A stretch of 64,000 bases of DNA. Origin: Erigeron canadensis. Lineage: Eukaryota; Streptophyta; Magnoliopsida; Asterales; Asteraceae. Under the pieces are notes generated by a model, which was not told where the DNA came from, ran no database searches, and saw nothing but the letters and a program-made list of their open reading frames with translations. The position numbers were made by a program, and so were the translations under genes. Below, one piece after another: positions 21,096-33,169 of the stretch (its first letter is position 1; each line of letters starts with the position of its first letter). The stretch is from contig NC_057769.1 in the NCBI RefSeq assembly GCF_010389155.1, positions 310,001 to 374,000 on the forward strand, written 5' to 3'.

Positions 21096-22810
21096 ACATA
21101 TAGAAGTACAGATGAGTCTAAATTCGATGTGTCTTGAGACCCGACCCTGAACATTTGGAAGCGGGTCAGGTTGTAAGAAAGAACCCACCCGCTGAACTGG
21201 CGGTGGCGTGAAACGTAGAAAACATGTAAACGACAATTACAAGTCGTCTTCTCTCTTTTGTTTCTTCATTACTACGTATTATATTCTTTCCTTTTCTTGT
21301 TTTTCTTTTTCTGGGAGTGAAAAATAGATTGTGAGGGGAAAAGAGAAAAGAAATTTCTTTGAAATCTCTTCTTTTCCTTATTCCCTCCAATTCTATAACA
21401 TATTCCCATATCTTCTATCAATATTTAAATCATATCTTTTTGTTGGAAATCTGATTTGGGGCTTCCTTCATCGATTCACCTGCTTCTCTCCCAGGTATCC
21501 TATTCTGATTATTATTTTAATTTTGATTATGCCTAATAGCTATTCTTTTAACTTGCTAGTAGCTCTCTTAACATGAATCTTTCATTGCTTTGGATTTATC
21601 TTCTTCTTTTTTTTTTTAATTAGAAAGTTTATTACTTTGTGAATATATATATGACATTTGGGTTATGGGTTTTGTTGTTTGATTCCTAAAGTTGAAGTGT
21701 ATCTACTTTTTTTTTTTTTCTTATGAAGATTGTGTTCAATTTAGGTTGTTAGAATACGAATTTATGGAGCCTTTTGCAAATGTAGGTTGTGAGTATGAAT
21801 TTTAAGACCCTTTGTAATCTTATTTAGTGGGTTATTAATAACACTCCCTCTCTCAGTTTAGTCTCATTCGAGGATTCTTAGCTTTTAGATGTTATAGTTT
21901 TGTTAGATTTTTTGGAATATGATTGACTCGCTAGGGGATGTTTGAGTTTGTCTTTAGGATAGCGTTTTCAAAACAGATTTATGTGTTTAGAACAAGCAAT
22001 TCCTTCCTGCGTTTTGAAAACAGCTGGAAAGCGCATATAGCCACTTTTCCGCCAAACACATTTTCCTAATTATTTACGTTATGCAACCACAATTATCAAA
22101 TAATCTCTTCAAAATGCAACACAAACACCATCTAAGAACCAGATAATCAGTTGAATAAAAACAGGTTATGGAAAATATTGTTTGGATGCTCTTCTGCTGT
22201 TTGAAGTTGTAATGATCAGATAATCAGATGTTTGGGTATTTGGTGAAATCTGGTAGCGAAGACGATTTTATTGATTCATGAAAGAATAGACACTCTGCAT
22301 CTAAAAAAAGTTGACAACTTGTGAAGTTCAAAAAAATAAATAAATAAAAAAAAATTACAAAATCAAGGTTATAATGAGGGGTGCATAAGTGATTTTATGT
22401 TACCTGACCATATTCAGTTTAGTTGCAGCTGGTCTGGACCTAAATATACGAAACAGAAATAATCAGATCTTCAGAAGCGTTTAATTTGTTTGTCCAAAAC
22501 TTGACAATGATCAGACTATCAGTTCCAAATGACCAAACACCCTATGAGTTTCTCTTTAGGCCTGATGAGATAGTATCACATGATTAAGTTTGTTGACGTG
22601 GCATCCCATCTTAACTGTATGAATTTTGTTCCATCCATAAGTCCTTGTTTCGGGACTACTTTTTATTATTTCATATTTTTAGTTGATTTGAGTGTTAAAA
22701 GTTCAGGTTTTTACTTTGTGCTTTAGGTGTTATAGTGGAACTTCAAATGTAATTACATGATAATATTTGAACAGGAAAATAAAATAAAAAATAAAAGAAT
22801 ACAACGACTA

Positions 22811-25630
22811 ATGACATCTCGAACAATGAGGAGAAGACTCCATCATGGGGATGTCGATGGTAAAAAGCGCGAGCATTTAGTAGCTGCAGATTTGGATGAC
22901 CTAAATGAACCTTTACTTGGTAATAATGATGAGTACAGGGCTAAACAGTTAGAGGTATTTCCATCTTCCTAATTTCTCTTCTATCAAAACATACTTACTA
23001 TACGAAGTCACTGCATTTATTGCCGGTATCTTTGCATCTTAGGTACAAAGGCTTGAAGATATTCTGTACGATGAAAAAAGAAAAGAAAGCCTCCACTGGA
23101 CATTTCTATTCTCTCACATAATTTCGGAATGGGCACAATGGTTAGGTATGATATTTAATGAGTTTATTTGTCATGGTCACTGCAATCCTTTACAAGCCTG
23201 AACATGTTTGACTTCCTTTAAGGATATTATTTTAATATCTATGAAACTTAAGTTTCAAGTAATTCTTTGTAATGAAACCAAAATAAACATCTTGGCTTTC
23301 TTGTGTAAGTATTGCTATGTTCAGTGTTCCTGACCAAATTCAGCTTCTTCTTTTCCAGCAAAACTTATACTTGGATCTGGATCATTTATTGCACGGATTT
23401 TGATGTCGCCTTCAACACCCGGAAATTTTCTTCCGCCCCCACTTACTCCATTACAGGTATAAATATAATTGGTGGCATTGAAATATGTTTTCTTTCATAT
23501 ATTATTTCATACACATTTCTGAACAAGAAATATATTACATCGTCAAGCATAACGAACCCTGATTATCTGTATATTCCTAATAAGTACTTTATATTTGTCC
23601 GAAATAACAAACATAGTTCAGTTGTTTCTTTCACTTTTAATAAAGTACAATGTACACATTTCATTGATTAGGAGGCAAGGCTTGGAACTCTGCAGAAAAG
23701 ATTGGAGGTCCCTTTTGATGGTTCATGTTTGGAGCATCAAGTAAACATTCATTACTTGTTACATCCCATTTTTTTTCTATATGTGTATTCTCGCTTAATT
23801 TTACAATTTAAAGAAGTAGCATATAATATAAGTCGTGTTGCAGGATGCACTTAGGGAATTATGGAGGTCAGCTTATCCAAATAGGGAACTTCCGGGGCTT
23901 AAATCAGAACTTTGGAAGGAGATGGGCTGGCAAGGAAATGATCCTTCTACAGATTTCAGGTAATCTTATCTGTTAATCATGTACAGATAAAATATGTATG
24001 CAAATTTTCAAACTTGAATGTTATATCTGCAGGGGTGGAGGATTCATATCTCTTCAAAATCTTATCTTCTTTGCGCATACATATCCGGTTCGTTTTTTGA
24101 TTTCACAGATTATCTGAGTTTTAATTTTGGTGATTAAGAATCCAGGACTTCCTTTTGATTTTACGTTAGGGTTTCATTTTAGTTTTATGATATTTAGAAA
24201 TTTTGATCTTTTCAAAAGAAAAATAAAATTCAAGAAGAACATGGCGGTTGAAGATATAAAGAGTAATATTGCCATCTGCCATCACGTGATGTTATTTGGA
24301 CTTAATTGTGTAATTGAAATATTTTTGGACTCCAATTGGTTATTGTTCAAAACTAGAACTTAAAGATGAAATCCATAATTATGGTATAAACAAAAGGGTG
24401 CAAGGACGGGCTTAGGAATTTACTTTTTTTATATATATATAAACAGGAAGCTTTTCAAAACCTTCTAAACAAAAAAGATGGAAGTAGAGCAGAATGGGAG
24501 TATCCTTTTGCTGTAGCTGGTATCAATATTTCTTTCATGTTGGTGCAAATGTTGGATATTCAGTCAGGTATAGATCTATTTCCTGCTACCTACATTTTTA
24601 TGTTCATTGTACGTTGAATGAATTATTGCAACTTCTATTTTGGTTTATTTTCATATGATACCTAAATTTCTAATTGAGAATAGAGAAACTAGATACCTCT
24701 CCAATAGTAGTTTTACCAAATTTTGCTTGTCAAATATTGATGTGTGTGGTGTGTCATAAATAATGGCTAAGCTGAGGACCAAAACAACCAATTCCTTGTT
24801 CAGAAACTAAAAGAACTGTTCTTTTAAAGACACAAAATTGCAGTTGCTAAATAGTCAAAGGACAATTTTGTGCAATATATAGATGATGGTTAGTAGTTGG
24901 TTCATTTTGGCATTCACTTATCAGCATGTATCCCTGAAGTGTTAAGAATTATGATTTGACAAAAACACTCATATATAATGCTTCTAAATGTATTTGCAGG
25001 GTTGCCAACATCTTTATCAGGGATGCGCTTTCTACAGTTTCTGAGTAATGATGAATCGGCTTTTGATGAGCTCTTCTGTGTTGCCTTTAAACTCCTGGAT
25101 GTTCATTGGCTTGCAAGGCGTGCTTCATATATGGAATTCAATGTGAGTAGAAATGATATTTTCAACCTATATACTTGTGAATGTGTTGTTTTTGGTTACG
25201 GTATGTCGTTATCTATCACTAATAGTCACATAGTTAGAACCAAGATGTTTAGCTAAAATGGAAACAGGTCAAACAGTTCAAAAGTTGTAAGGTGTAATTT
25301 TGGTGTGTACCACCTCTTCAAGCTTTATTCAATAATCTATGTTGTAACTGTAATGAAACAGTTTTAATGATGATAAGTTCTAGCTATATTATATGTAAGG
25401 TTTTTTGATAAGTGTTTGCTAGTCAACATAATCCTGTAATAAATCACCCATTTTGCCACCTGTGCATATGAGCTACTGCTCAAGTTTGGATTGTCTACTA
25501 AAAGTTGCATTCAAATTTCAATTTCGTGTAGGAGGTTATGAAGTCCACAAGAGTGCAACTAGAGCGGGAACTTGCAATTGAAGATGTCACATGTGTGAAA
25601 GATTTACCAGCATACAATCTTTTGAGATGA
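22811..25630 (+). CDS. ELMO/CED-12 domain-containing protein
   Basis: Nine coding exons, all GT-AG and in frame: 22811-22954, 23043-23145, 23359-23456, 23672-23740, 23844-23959, 24033-24087, 24447-24567, 25000-25142, 25532-25630, giving 315 residues. A leader exon ends at 21494 (CCCAG|GTATCC), followed by a 1.3-kb 5'UTR intron to 22774. The ELMO domain spans about residues 120-290, with ALRELWRSAYPNRELPGL, then GWQGNDPSTDFRGGGFISLQ, the family signature, and LLDVHWLARRASYMEF. ELMOD proteins act as GTPase-activating proteins for ARL/ARF small GTPases in animals; plant members are less characterised. I chose the ATG at 22811 (MTSRTMRRRLHHGDVDGKK); upstream in-frame codons after the acceptor at 22774 contain no better start inside the exon. 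The 5'UTR intron may hold an inserted element (see 21959-22544). Confidence 0.9.
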
Positions 25631-26547
25631 TGAAACAACAGAGCTAAGATTTCCTTAAAAGGTTAGGCTGTTGTAAATTGTTTTACACATGATATCATGT
25701 AAGAGGCATCCTATGATGATGCCAAAGTTCATATTGAAAGAGAGAAAAACAAGTGAAGGTTAGTCTTCTAAATCTTGTACAAACATAAATGTGATTGAAT
25801 TGAATGTGTGACTTCATATACGCGTATTGTAGTGAGGTTGATAGGGGTGGCAATTCTAGCTGAAATTTTAACATTTGTTACGAAACCCAAATTGGTCCAC
25901 GGAAGGCGTTTATGCTACCAAACTATGTTGCTAAGAGTGGTGGTATTTTTGTTTATTTAGTCACTTTTCTGCTTGAAGTTAAGCTCTTAGCTAAGAGAAA
26001 AGAAGATAGCTATCTTAAAAAGCTATTCTCAGCAAAATTCTTCAAATTGTACATGAAAATTATGCGAGTAATTAAAGTTTTTTAATAATCTCTTCGGACC
26101 AATATAAATACCGTGTTGTTACATGTACTGTACACTGAATCTTTTGAAAATTCATTTTTGGAGATTTCAAATTGTATGAATACCCAACTTCAATGGTGAA
26201 AAGTCTTGCTAATTGAGAACTTCACCAAAAGAACATATATTAAGAATCTTTTGTGATGGTACCAATATTTGTTTTGACCCGTTACTTAGCAACTACAATT
26301 TGCGCATAGATAGCGCAAGAAATGTAATAACGTACAAAAGTTGAGACCGTATCTGAAAAATGAGGTGTTTTACAAAGCACATGTCAGTTTGTATGCTTGA
26401 TTTACGAACCATATGACTGAAACCAAGTCAATCTAGACCTCTACTCCTACCATCAGCCCACGCAAGGAAATAGAATTTTTATTCCGACTACATGAATGCA
26501 AATTCTACCAGACCCATTACAACAAAATTTAAAGACCCTTTTTAGAT
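25631..26547. other. 3' flanks between convergent ELMO and CBR1 genes
   Basis: The two genes end toward each other about 920 bases apart; this interval presumably holds both 3'UTRs. No other gene seen. Confidence 0.6.
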
Positions 26548-29500
26548 TTAGAATTGGAATAACATATCTGCTTCATATCCCAAAGCTTCAAGATGACCAG
26601 CCATAGCCTTGTTCATTGGCGGAGGACCACACCGTAGTATCTGCAGGTGATTTGTTCCTTATTTAGTTTTCAGCTTTTGTCTTAAACATGGAGAGGTGAC
26701 AATTTTGAACAATTTACTTATGCAGGATAAGTTTATCTCTAACAGTTCAAACGGGTAATATAAAATAATAATTCAGCTTTAAAAAATGGGTCAAATGGGT
26801 TGACCTATAAATCATTGTATATCAAAAACAGATTACACTTGAGATATACTTGACACACTAATTGTTGAATATTTGTAACTTTTAGAAGCACTGGACAAAA
26901 TTTTCAAGCCAACTCAACTAATTCCAATCCATTTTAACTCTTAAAAAGATATCCCAGCCCCTCCCATTCGCCACCTCAGAAACATGTTTGATTAAAACCG
27001 TGAAAGCAAACCTTTATATCAGACGCAGGTACAGGGAGATGTGCTTGGATCATTTCCTTCGTTACGAAGCCAACACCACCAGTCCATCCCTCAGGTGGCT
27101 TCAAAAAAACAAGTCAGTCCACCACACACACATATACATATATCATGTATTGCAAATCCAAGATAGAATAACCTTCATTTAACTTGTATCTGCAAAATGG
27201 GCTCTTTTGCAGATAAACAGAATACTTTTTAAACAAAATATTGATAATATTTGGAAGTAGGACTAGATTTGAATCACTAAGATCTAATGTGGATCATTTT
27301 ATAGTGCACATTCAGCAAGTTAATATGATATGAATTATTATAATTTGATTTGCTATAGTATACAAACAGATCCAACCTATGCTCGATGAATACCTGATTC
27401 AATACGTAGTATACTTGGAACCGGCTGGAGTATTTAGAAGTAAGTCTCTCCAATTCCTCCTGTAAATCATCCAGTGAGTTAATTAAATGTAACTGCATAC
27501 TGAAATCAATAGCATATATATTGATCTTATATGTATATACTTGGTAATTTAGTATTCACATAGAGGATGCAAGGATCTAGAGTAGTATATATGTGTTTGC
27601 ACACACACACACACACAGGAGTTTTCCACCTAAGTTATATCTTTGCCAACACATCAGTAGTCTAGCTGAAGTGGGTTAAATATTTGCAACATCAAAAAGG
27701 TAACCGCTTGCCTTGAGAAGAATGTCCTCAGATGTGACATTAGCATAGATGAGATTCAACTTGGTGTTGTCTGATTCGTTTTCTAGAATAGCTCTGGCTA
27801 CCTAAGATTGAGAATTACAGATATTAATCTCATTTTATACCTTATAACAAACTTATTTTATTAGATGGATCTTGAGACTTTACAAGACTCGAAGTAAATG
27901 AACACCTGAAACATTGGAGTGATACCGGAGCCCCCTGCAATCATTCCGAATGCTCTCACATCTCCAGCTTGATACTTGAACCGCCCCTGGAATTAAAAAC
28001 TTGTAATGGTAAATTGAACTTTTCAAATTAGCAGTAAGGGCATAACACTGATGAAACAAACTATTGGGGAGATGCAACTTAGCTGAACTGTTAAAATAAA
28101 AACTGATTTGAAAATATAGATAAGTTCTTTATAGAATCTAATGGACTTTTGTTCACTACATGATCTAAAAAGGTTGCCGAAGTTCTTTTAGTGGATGGGT
28201 CTTCTTTATCTCTTATCATACAAAGGGAAACTGAAAGTAACTTGTATGAAAATGGGTCAATGTGGGCAAAGCAAAGTATTTATGGAACAGGTCAAACAGT
28301 TTAATTTTGCCCTATATATTCAAGGGTTCACAACCTCGGTCACATGGGACTGACCAGAGAGACAAAGATGGAAGAAAACAAGCAAAAGTGAGAAAATCAA
28401 TAACAACAACAACCAAACATGTGTAGCCAGATTGTTCTACAAACAGAGAACTGCTTTTATGCAATAAAAGTGGTTATAATGTAAAACCTGAAGCGCATTA
28501 TAAGCATTGATCATAATTTAATAGAAAAAAAAAGATGATAGAAGTATAGAGCAAAAGTATGAAACTTTAACCGTTGCGAAATAATTAAAGCAAGATATGT
28601 AAGTATAAGAGAATTCATGTACCTTGGGTCCCTTCACAGCCATATAGTCACCTTCCTTCATTTCGCGGAAGTGATGGGACATACGACCTTGTGGATACAT
28701 CTACAGGTATGTAACACACTATGATGGTATATATCAAGATCGAAAATGCATAGATCAAAAAGATGCAAACGTGTAAGCAAGAAAATTTCCAGAATTTGGG
28801 TTTGTACCTTGATAACCAACTCAAAGTATCCAACATCAGTGTCCAGAGTGGTTGGGGTGTATGGTTTAATAACCTCTTCACCTTGGCTATCCTTACCCCT
28901 AATACATATAACAAATTAATTGATAAGTACCACACAGGCACCATCTGTTCCGGCATCCAATACACACACACACACATTTTAGATCAAAAGTAATATGCAT
29001 TTGTTACGATTAGAGACGAGAGTTTTCCATGTTAGTAACTAAAGACCGTGAGCTTTTCCTTTGTATTACATGTATCAGGTTCATAGTGATTGGTCACGAC
29101 AGTTTTATGTTAAGTTTAGTGACCGAATGTTGACCGCCCCAAGTACTCAAACTGTAATTAATTTTTCAGGGAACATATGATAGGTAATCACATCTATATA
29201 TACCGGCAACTAATATGCTGTCCAATAGGAAGGCCCAACACAGCATTAGGCGTAGGCAGAGCGAACTTGAACTTGGCCACGTTATGGCTAAGTTGGGTGC
29301 GCTTGAGAAGCTTGAATTCTCTAAAACTTTCAGGATTTATGCTCCCTAATAAACGACACAACAGCCCATGATTAAGTTCTGCGCGCAGTTTTAACTAGAT
29401 AAAAGGAACATGGAATACAAAGATATACTAAAAGAATAATAAAGCCATATATTGATGCTAGAAATTCATTTAGTTTACTTGGGAGAATTATTTGTGATTC

Positions 29501-29631
29501 AAAGGGATGGATGGAGATGTGACGAACATACCTTTAGGTTTGTTGTAGGAGGAGAAAAAGCCGAATGCAGCAATGGCAACTGCAATAACAGCAATGGCAA
29601 TCGGAATCTCGTTTCCTTGCAAGAAATCCAT
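26548..29631 (-). CDS. CBR1: NADH-cytochrome b5 reductase 1
   Basis: Nine exons on the minus strand: 29532-29631, 29204-29345, 28808-28898, 28623-28700, 27906-27986, 27712-27801, 27394-27459, 27012-27098, 26548-26640; 275 residues, close to the usual 278-281. It transfers electrons from NADH through FAD to cytochrome b5 for ER fatty-acid desaturation and related reactions. An N-terminal hydrophobic anchor lies at about residues 9-27 ([18 protein letters not shown]). FAD-binding KPYTP is at 92-96 and GRMSHH at 116-121; NADH-binding GGSGITPM is at 155-162 and CGPPPM at 249-254. The intron after exon 6 uses a GC donor (CTCAAG|GCAAGC, 27711-27710) with a normal AG acceptor; exon phase and the flanking LLK|EELE sequence support it. 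Start is the first ATG before the anchor. Introns carry short GGGTCAAATGGGTT-type repeats. Confidence 0.94.
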
Positions 29632-30779
29632 TTCCGATGAGTTGTGCTAGCTGTTTTGTATATACAGTACATTATTATTATTATTATTATGTGAGCAGCC
29701 AGTCGATCTTGTTTGACAGATAAACTGTTTGTATGTATGAGAAGAGGCACTAGCTGAATTTATCGTGCGTAAAAAAATTATTACTTCCCATATCAAAATT
29801 CCATCCCTATTAATGTGCTTTCTTTTTAGCTCTTATGATTAAGCAGAATCACTTTCAGGACAATTGAATGCAATTAATTGTTTATACAAATTTTCTTTTT
29901 TTTTTTAAAAAAAAAATAAATAAATGAAGGGTCCGACATAGTGTAAGTTGTAAACGCAACTTATATAGTATAGCAACTAAATATATGAATCTGTTTGCTT
30001 GTATGCGTACATACATTATGATTGATGATGATGTGGAGAATTTAATTTAATCAATCCGTTCTTAAATTTAATTGCATGAACAATTTTTATATATTACAAG
30101 GGAGATAGGGAGGAGGAGAAGACTGACTGGATGATGATGATGATGATGATGGAATGTGACCTCAATCGATCGGTGCAGATCAAAATGAAAGAGTAGTAGT
30201 AATATTTAGATACTTGCTACAATATATATATACCGGAGGGATATAGTGGCGGTATACTGCGGCGGTGGGCGGAAATGACGGAGGTTGATGGTATTAGTTA
30301 ATAATTAACTGGGGGATTGATTTATTAGTTAGTATAGATATAGATATGAAAGTGTATATGATATACAAACAATGGGCGGGTGGCGGACTATTATGAGGAG
30401 TCAAAGTTGGAGCGTCCATCAATCATATTCACTCACACGTCCCTCATCGCCAACCACTTTCCAATTGTCGCCCATGGTTATTTATTTATTTTCCTTTATT
30501 TTTAACAAACAAAATGATAAATGGAAAGGTTTTTCGGTTTGGGTTAATGGAGATGGACGGGGTTTTTTTAGCTTAATTTTATATGGTATTTACAGTGATA
30601 TCTCATCATTTTCTGACTACAAATTTTCAAGACGGTTAACTAATAAGTTGTTGTCTTCTTTATAAAAATAGAATGCCATCCACGTTTGACTTTGACCAAT
30701 GCACCACTATGCACAATTGTGGATTTATTTGCCTATTGTTCTCTCTCTCTCTTTTTTCCCCCCTTAATTATACACATAT
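29632..30779. other. Promoter-side region of CBR1, no gene seen
   Basis: Contains GATGATGATG runs (30130-30150) and TTATTATTATT (29671-29686). The open frame at 30372-30665 has no recognisable domain. Confidence 0.5.
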
Positions 30780-31620
30780 CCTGTTTGTTATCATGGAATT
30801 AGAGTGGGAATGGAATCAGTTATTCTAATGGAATACAAATTTGCTGTTTGTTTTAACATACAGAATGGAATAGCCCATTCTACAAACAATTCCATTCACT
30901 CTATAACCGTATTTTCTATTCTATAGGATCCTCCAGTTTTTAATTCTTTCCATGCTGGAATGAGCCTAAAAAGACTACTTTACCCCCATCATTTTCCAAT
31001 GACAACAATATATATTGTTTATAATATACCTCAGTAGATCATGTAAGAAATCTTCTTTTTGAAATTTATTTATAAAAATAAGATATTAATGAAAAATCAA
31101 ATTGACAGAGATACGTGAATAGATTCGGTGCCCAAGTTGTATTTCTTAAAATTATATCAAAGAAAATATAATAACAAAACATCAAATTAAAAAATTATAT
31201 TTAGCAAAGCAAATATGGTTAACGTTCAAAATCATGTTTTTTTTTTCTTTTTTTATTTCAAAATTATGTGTTTTTTTTTTTTGTTTTCTTTGTTAAAATT
31301 ATTATAATGAAAATGATAATCTAGGATAATTTTGTAATGGTTCGAAAATTTTCATTCCATTATGTATACTCAATCTCAAAACTAAATAAATAAAAAGTAG
31401 ACGGTAAATTTTTTTTTAATAAAAATCATGTATTTAAGTAAAAGTTATTTTTATTACTTGGGTATTTCAGTCACTTCACTAATTATTTCATTCCATTCAA
31501 ATAAACAACCAAACATGTAGTTGGAATAATAATTACATATTCCATTACTCTTGTCATTCCATTACCTCGTTCATTCCATTCCTTTGTTATTCCATTCCGT
31601 CTAATCAAACATACCAAATA
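30780..31620. mobile_element. Probable non-autonomous TIR transposon (about 840 bp)
   Basis: Left end around TGTTTGTTATCATGGAATTA and right end, read inward, TGTTTGATTAGACGGAATGG form imperfect inverted repeats, each followed by GGAATGGAAT-type repeats pointing inward. This TGTTTGG...GGAATGGAAT design is common in plant MITE-like elements. No target duplication could be fixed and no protein is encoded, so superfamily is open. Confidence 0.5.
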
Positions 31621-31878
31621 TCAAAGTAAAACTTAATTTTGAGTAGATTTCACAACATGAGAAGGCATTATAGACAATTAGTAGAAATATATTTTATGTT
31701 CGAAAGAATAGAAACATATTTCAAATTAAATCAGTAAACAATTAAAAAGAATAAAAATAAGTAATGATTGTTATTTATTTATTTCTTTAATAAATATCTA
31801 TCTTTTTTGGAGAAAATAATAAAAACTTATTGAACAATTAGTAAAGATAAAAACTATTTATTAATAACTTTGATGGAT

Positions 31879-32044
31879 GTACTTCCTATTATAACTTAAT
31901 GGTTGAGCACCAACTTTACATGCTGAAGGTCTTGAGTTCAAAACATAGGAAAGACATTTAAAAGGAATTTTACAAAAAGTCCTCTAGTAAAAACAGGTTT
32001 GAGTCCTCCTTTTGCGAGCAAAAATCCACACCTTTAAAAAAATA
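31879..32044 (+). mobile_element. Short SINE, 166 bp, exact 16-bp TSD
   Basis: AATAACTTTGATGGAT flanks both sides exactly (31863-31878 and 32045-32060). The element has an A-box-like TAACTTAATGGTTGAG, a B-box-like GAGTTCAAAAC, and an A-rich 3' tail (TTTAAAAAAATAAAT). The short body suggests a distinct SINE family from 20035-20284. Confidence 0.82.
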
Positions 32045-32060
32045 AATAAATAACTTTGAT

Positions 32061-33169
32061 GGATTTCGATAGGTTTTCAAGCCTAGCCAGTTCATTCTAA
32101 AAGAAGCTACACCAACTTGTAAGTTGAGCCATATACATCTTTTTGTCATACGCAATAACATATGTATTATATAACTGTACCGTACAATTGTATAATGGAT
32201 ATAGTGTTGTGTATGGTAAAAAATATTGCGTAAAGATCATTTCCATTGTTGATGGGTAGGGCTCATTTCACATTCAAATTTGTTCTTGTCTTTTGTGGCT
32301 CTTAATCTTGACCTATTGTTGGTGGAGATTGTTTCTTATCCACGAGACGCTATATATGTATGTAATGACTATCTCTATGTGGCTTGTAGAATAGTTAGGG
32401 GTACGTTTGTTATGGAAGTTTTTATATTTCATTTTCATTTATAATGGTCTATGTATAGGTAAACAGAGATCCTGCTCAGGATACTCAGAGAAATTCAATC
32501 TTTTGGCTATGATATATGCTGCATAACCCATATACTTGTTGCCATTTCATATATATTTTTTCCCCTGCCCATCCCAAAAATTTCAAGATGTTTACACAAT
32601 GGAGGTCGACCTGAGCCTGAGACCTTAGAATGTCTTACCATTACGCTACATTGGAGATGGTTTCTAAGGGTCTATATAAGACTACAATAAAAAAAAAAAT
32701 ATATAAAAAAATAAAATCAGCCATACCATAACTCATACCCTAGCAAACTGACCCAAAACCTCACTTCACAACCTTCAGAAACCGATTCTAAACCGGCATA
32801 TATGTATGAATCATGTATGCATTTACTAAACCAAATCACCTATAGCAACTTAAGAGCACCTTTAAACCAGTTAGGAAAAATCACACCACAAACTGAATAA
32901 GCATGCACATATATAGAGATCAAAATATGAATCATAGTTAAGATATACTAGGTATATTATGCAAGGTAACTGTTATGCAAAGTAGCCAAGTTCAGTACAA
33001 TTCACAACATTGAAAAAGTTCCATATAAACTATCCTGTTTACAGTTTAATATTGATTTCTTACATCCTAAATGTCGAGTCAGATCAAGTTAACTTACGGG
33101 TAAAAGCAAGCAGCTGCTAGCTGAAAGTTTTTCTTTAAAACACAGAAGGAATTACATGCATGATGCTTG
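32061..33169. other. Intergenic and GRAS 3' flank
   Basis: No gene recognised; the last few hundred bases probably include the 3'UTR of the GRAS gene. Confidence 0.5.

Noticed and set aside
23312..23671. 119-codon open frame in the ELMO gene
   Set aside because: Reads intron 3 and part of exon 3 in a wrong frame; the spliced ELMO frame explains the coding part.
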